Assembly (NCBI RefSeq): GCF_947507565.1
Contig: NC_089177.1
Coordinates: forward strand, 3,470,648-3,534,647
DNA length: 64,000 nucleotides
Source: Oscarella lobularis
Taxonomy: Eukaryota > Porifera > Homoscleromorpha > Homosclerophorida > Oscarellidae
Direction: 5' to 3'
This document shows, piece after piece, positions 60,715 through 64,000 of this stretch; within the stretch, counting starts at the first letter, position 1; each line of letters starts with the position of its first letter. The notes beneath the pieces were generated by a model. That model made no database searches. It worked only from the letters and a program-made list of their open reading frames with translations, and was not told the DNA's origin. Made by a program: the position numbers and the translations under genes.

Positions 60715-63700
60715 ATGGCGGATTCGCTTCAAGAGCTGCTGGAGAGTGCCAAGCGTCTCACAGCGGACATGGGACCCGTCGGAGACATCCCGAAAGTTCA
60801 GAGAAACATATCGCAAATAGCGGCGGCCGGCCAGCGACTCTGGGAAAAAACTGGAGCACCAAAAACGGAATCAGCCGACGTTCGAGCGTAAGAAATAGAG
60901 CGAAAACACGTTTCCATCTATCGAATATCGTCGACAATAGATCCATCCTACTCGGCGCGCGCGGATTCGACGTTCCGCGCCTTTCGCAGAAGCTAGACAG
61001 CCTCAGCGCCGTAAAATCGTTCGAACCGCTCTCGGCGGTTCGCGATACGGACATCGAAGGCTTTTTACGCAACGAAAGAGAGAACGCACTACTAACCGCC
61101 ATCGAATCGTCTCGAAAAGCGGTAAAAAAGAACGAGATTCCGAGATCGCGCGCTTCCACGTGGTTTGACACGTGGTTAGGCTTTCGAAGAGGCGGAACGA
61201 CATCACTGGCAGTGCATACGATCGGAATGGGAAGAGGAGAAGCAGCAGATACTATCGTCGCTACTTGGAACGGGTCAAGATATTACATTGAGTTTACCAG
61301 GGGAGCACGAGGTGGGGGCGTGACCGATTAATGGATATTTTCTTATTGGCGAATTTTTAGAGCTTTAATCCTGCGCCTTTGAGTAGGCAGGGTCGAAGCA
61401 GTTTGAATAACGTTGAAATTGCCTACGCTAGACAGGTAGAAATAACAAAGAAATGTACCTATTTATTTTCTGAGTCAATATTTTTCGTAGATTTTTATTC
61501 GAAATGAGAATGCCATGAACGGATTTCAGCACAGTTTGGTTCACGAGTTGAGAGACATTGCAGAGAAATTCAATGACAAGGTTTGCTTTCAAACCCAGCC
61601 TGTTCTTTCTTTCTCAACTTTTTTTGGCAGGATATTCACGACTGTTGGCGTCTTCTGGCACAAATGTTGGAAATTCAGAATTTGCCTTCAAACCCGCATC
61701 TTACCGGAAGACAATCGGAAGCCGTTCAAATGGCACTGTTGCACGAAGCGAAATCGTTTTTGGAAAAGCGGTTCGGCTGAAATTTCCGAGAGTCCAAATT
61801 TCCGCTCCATTTTTCTCTTTCTCAGATATAGAGATTTCATGATGGAGATGGTAAGTCGAAATTTATTGCGCGCCGAATTGGGAGGAAAACCCGGAACCTT
61901 TCAACTGGTGAAAAGCTATTTGAAATTGAAATATCCACCAGATTTGCAGACCGGCTTTGAGGTGAGAGATCCTTCACACCACTTCCCCCTTTTCAAAAGT
62001 TGGATTTCACTAAAATAGGATGGTCGAGTTGACGGTGATGATGGGCCGCCCGTGTGGCCGGCGATATACTACTGCATGCGTTGTGGAGATTTGGATGCTG
62101 CTGTACAAATTGCCATTAAAATGAGGTGAGTATGTTACTTAAATGTTTACGAATCGCATATAAATTTAACGCTTGTTTTGGGGTGTGTCTTTAGAAGCAC
62201 ATTAGGGGATTTTACGAATTTCATGCAGGAATACGCTCGGTGTATGGAAAAGGGCGAGAGGTAAGTCATTCCTCGGATGAATTCCGTTGGAGGTGACGTA
62301 AGCAATTTTTTAGGTTGCCGGCGCCTGCTTTGAATAGGATTAGAACGCTTTATAGAAAGTCGATTCGCACGCATCCCGATCCCTTCAAAAAGTAGAAATT
62401 TGTCGCTTTGTTGATAGACGTAAATATGTGAGTATTAGAGCCGTGTACTGCGTGATTGGCTGTTGTGAACCGGAAAATAATCATTCGGATGTCGCCGTCA
62501 AAACGGACGACTACATGTGGATCAAAGTATGTTTTATATGAGAATCTTTTTTTGAGGCGGATATTGTTTTTCTTTGCAGCTGTCTCAGGTGCAGCCAAAC
62601 AGCGAAGGATTGCACGCGGCGAAGTCGGAGGATCATATGTCACTTGCCCAATTGCAGTCTACTCTGCTCGAAGAATACGGTGCAGTAGACTCGTTTTTTT
62701 TAAAAAAAAATTCCATATAACAAGAGTCGCTCTCTGTAGGCGAGTTGCACTTCAAAGCCGCCCAAATGCCTCTCCTCTACTTTCGCGTCCTCCTACTCAG
62801 CCTTCAATTCGAAGCGGTACGTAACCTGTTATCATATGGGGTAGCCAAAACCAGTCGAGCCACAGGTGGCCATAGCAACGAACTAACGGTTGTTGTCGCA
62901 GGCGTTGGAATTCCTATCGCGCGTCGAACAGCATCGATCGCACGCCGTTCACTTTGCCATCGCTCTCCACGACGCCGGCGTTTTGAACGCGAGCGAGAGC
63001 ATTCAAGCGCCACTTCGTAATAATTTACGCACACGCGCGCGCGCGCGCGTGCAATTTCACGTCAAAATTTTCACCAGTTGATCGAGACGACGCGGACGAG
63101 CCGCGCTTCAATTTGGCTCAACTCGTCGTACGCTACACGCATAAATTCGCCGCCACGGATCCCCGCGAAGCGCTTCAATACTATTACGTACTCAAGTCGG
63201 TTCTGTGCGGTTCAGCGCAAACAAAGTTAGGCTAATGCATACATCTCTATATACGTCAGAGAATTCAAGTCGCCTCGAGGCAAAGCCGATCTGTTTGTTC
63301 AATGCGTTAGCGAGCTTGTTCTGGAAACAAGAGAGGTCTGGTGCATGAACTGATTCTATTATAGTCCCAAATGGAAGTGTGATCGTGTTTTTTTAGTTTG
63401 AAACGCTTCTCGGTCGTTTGGAATCGGACGGGAGTCGTAAGGTAGTGTAGAGACATGATTGATTGATGGATCATACTTGGCATGCTTCGCATTCCAGCCG
63501 GGTTGCATTGACAGATTCAAAGTGAACGTTCAGGAAATTATCGACGTCGTCGCGACAGACGCCGAAACGAATGGGCTCTTTGAAGACGCCGTTCGTCTCT
63601 ACGATCTCGCCCACGTAAGTGAAAAAATGAAGATGCCGCGGCGGTTTTTTTTACAACTCGCGCGTTTTTATTAGAAACACGACGAAACGCTTCGAACGTT

Positions 63701-64000
63701 GAACGGATTACTAAGCCAGGTTTATAGATAGCACATCAGAAATTAGGCTCTAGGAGATCGCGATTCTTCCGCGCGCAGGTCGTCGCATTGCCGCCTGGCG
63801 GCGATCAATCAAAACGAAATCGTTTGAAAGGGTTAGGAAAAGCGATTGCGAATAGGTGCGCGTTCGATAGACGACGAAAAAGGGGGGACTATACATGTAT
63901 AGCGCTATTTTTTTACAGGTACAAAGCGCTGGGTCATTCGGCGACGAATCATCGTTTGAGCACTTTTTATCTTCTCGCCGATCTGCTCGACTTCTTTGAT
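60715..64000 (+). CDS. NUP93: Nuclear pore complex protein NUP93 (3' end outside window)
   Basis: NUP93 is the core linker scaffold of the inner ring of the nuclear pore. The N-terminal helix [20 protein letters not shown] carries the region that in other species binds the NUP62 channel complex. Then come [40 protein letters not shown] and [20 protein letters not shown]. The Nic96-type alpha solenoid follows: [119 protein letters not shown] and [15 protein letters not shown]. The window ends inside [14 protein letters not shown], so roughly the last 130 residues are missing. Introns are short. The identity is very clear. Confidence 0.96.
63027..63053 (+). repeat. Alternating purine-pyrimidine (CG)n tract in NUP93 intron
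   Basis: These are 27 nt of unbroken purine-pyrimidine alternation, mostly CG, inside a short intron. The tract could form Z-DNA. Its length is probably variable between alleles. Confidence 0.7.

Noticed and set aside
1-64000. CRISPR arrays, phage genes or bacterial operons
   Set aside because: No spaced direct repeats were found. Genes are spliced eukaryotic genes throughout.

Overview
The window looks like nuclear DNA of a gene-dense, intron-rich, early-branching animal. About 20 eukaryotic protein genes fit into 64 kb. Most are split by GT-AG introns of roughly 45-100 nt, and neighbouring genes are often only 50-200 bp apart. The gene set (a ciliary giant HYDIN, a MAF-type bZIP factor, WWOX, CARMIL, MARCHF6, FAAP24, two MATE transporters) points to an animal. 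The compactness best fits a sponge, perhaps a homoscleromorph such as Oscarella. That species-level guess is inference. A run of exactly 200 N (16877-17076) marks a scaffold gap. I see no rRNA, tRNA, CRISPR or bacterial operon structure.

Layout: 53-12037 (+) is the C-terminal part of HYDIN. 12347-13366 (+) is an intronless NAD(P)HX dehydratase (NAXD). 13457-15562 (+) is ataxin-3. After a gene-poor stretch and the gap come BOP1 (+, 5' part missing), MARCHF6 (+), WDR88 (-) and cytosolic/mitochondrial alanyl-tRNA synthetase (+). These are followed by the P4-ATPase ATP9 (+), glutathione synthetase (+), a MAF bZIP factor (-), MAF1 (+), WWOX (-), a MATE exporter (+), a broken intronless P-loop ATPase gene carrying a small transposon, a second MATE exporter (+) and CARMIL (+). 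The right end holds TMX3-like PDI (+), FAAP24 (-), an unrecognised protein (+), prefoldin subunit 4 (-) and NUP93 (+, cut by the window end).

Most genes are unrelated housekeeping or cell-biology genes. The local theme is architecture: head-to-head pairs with tiny shared promoters (FAAP24/unknown 66 bp, PFDN4/NUP93 52 bp, WWOX/MATE 166 bp, WDR88/AARS about 205-270 bp) and convergent pairs with 70-150 bp between stop codons.

The most unusual part is 40999-48472. Two tandem MATE genes flank a membrane-anchored ATPase gene that is dead in this assembly. It carries an in-frame TGA and a 124-bp element with 28-bp perfect terminal inverted repeats and a perfect 9-bp target duplication. A degraded MATE exon relic lies just beyond it. 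Other points worth checking are a duplicated capping-protein-steering-like motif in CARMIL, a likely dual-targeting start in AARS, and a possible telomere-factor-like fold in the unknown partner of FAAP24. I did not find a convincing new multi-gene system.
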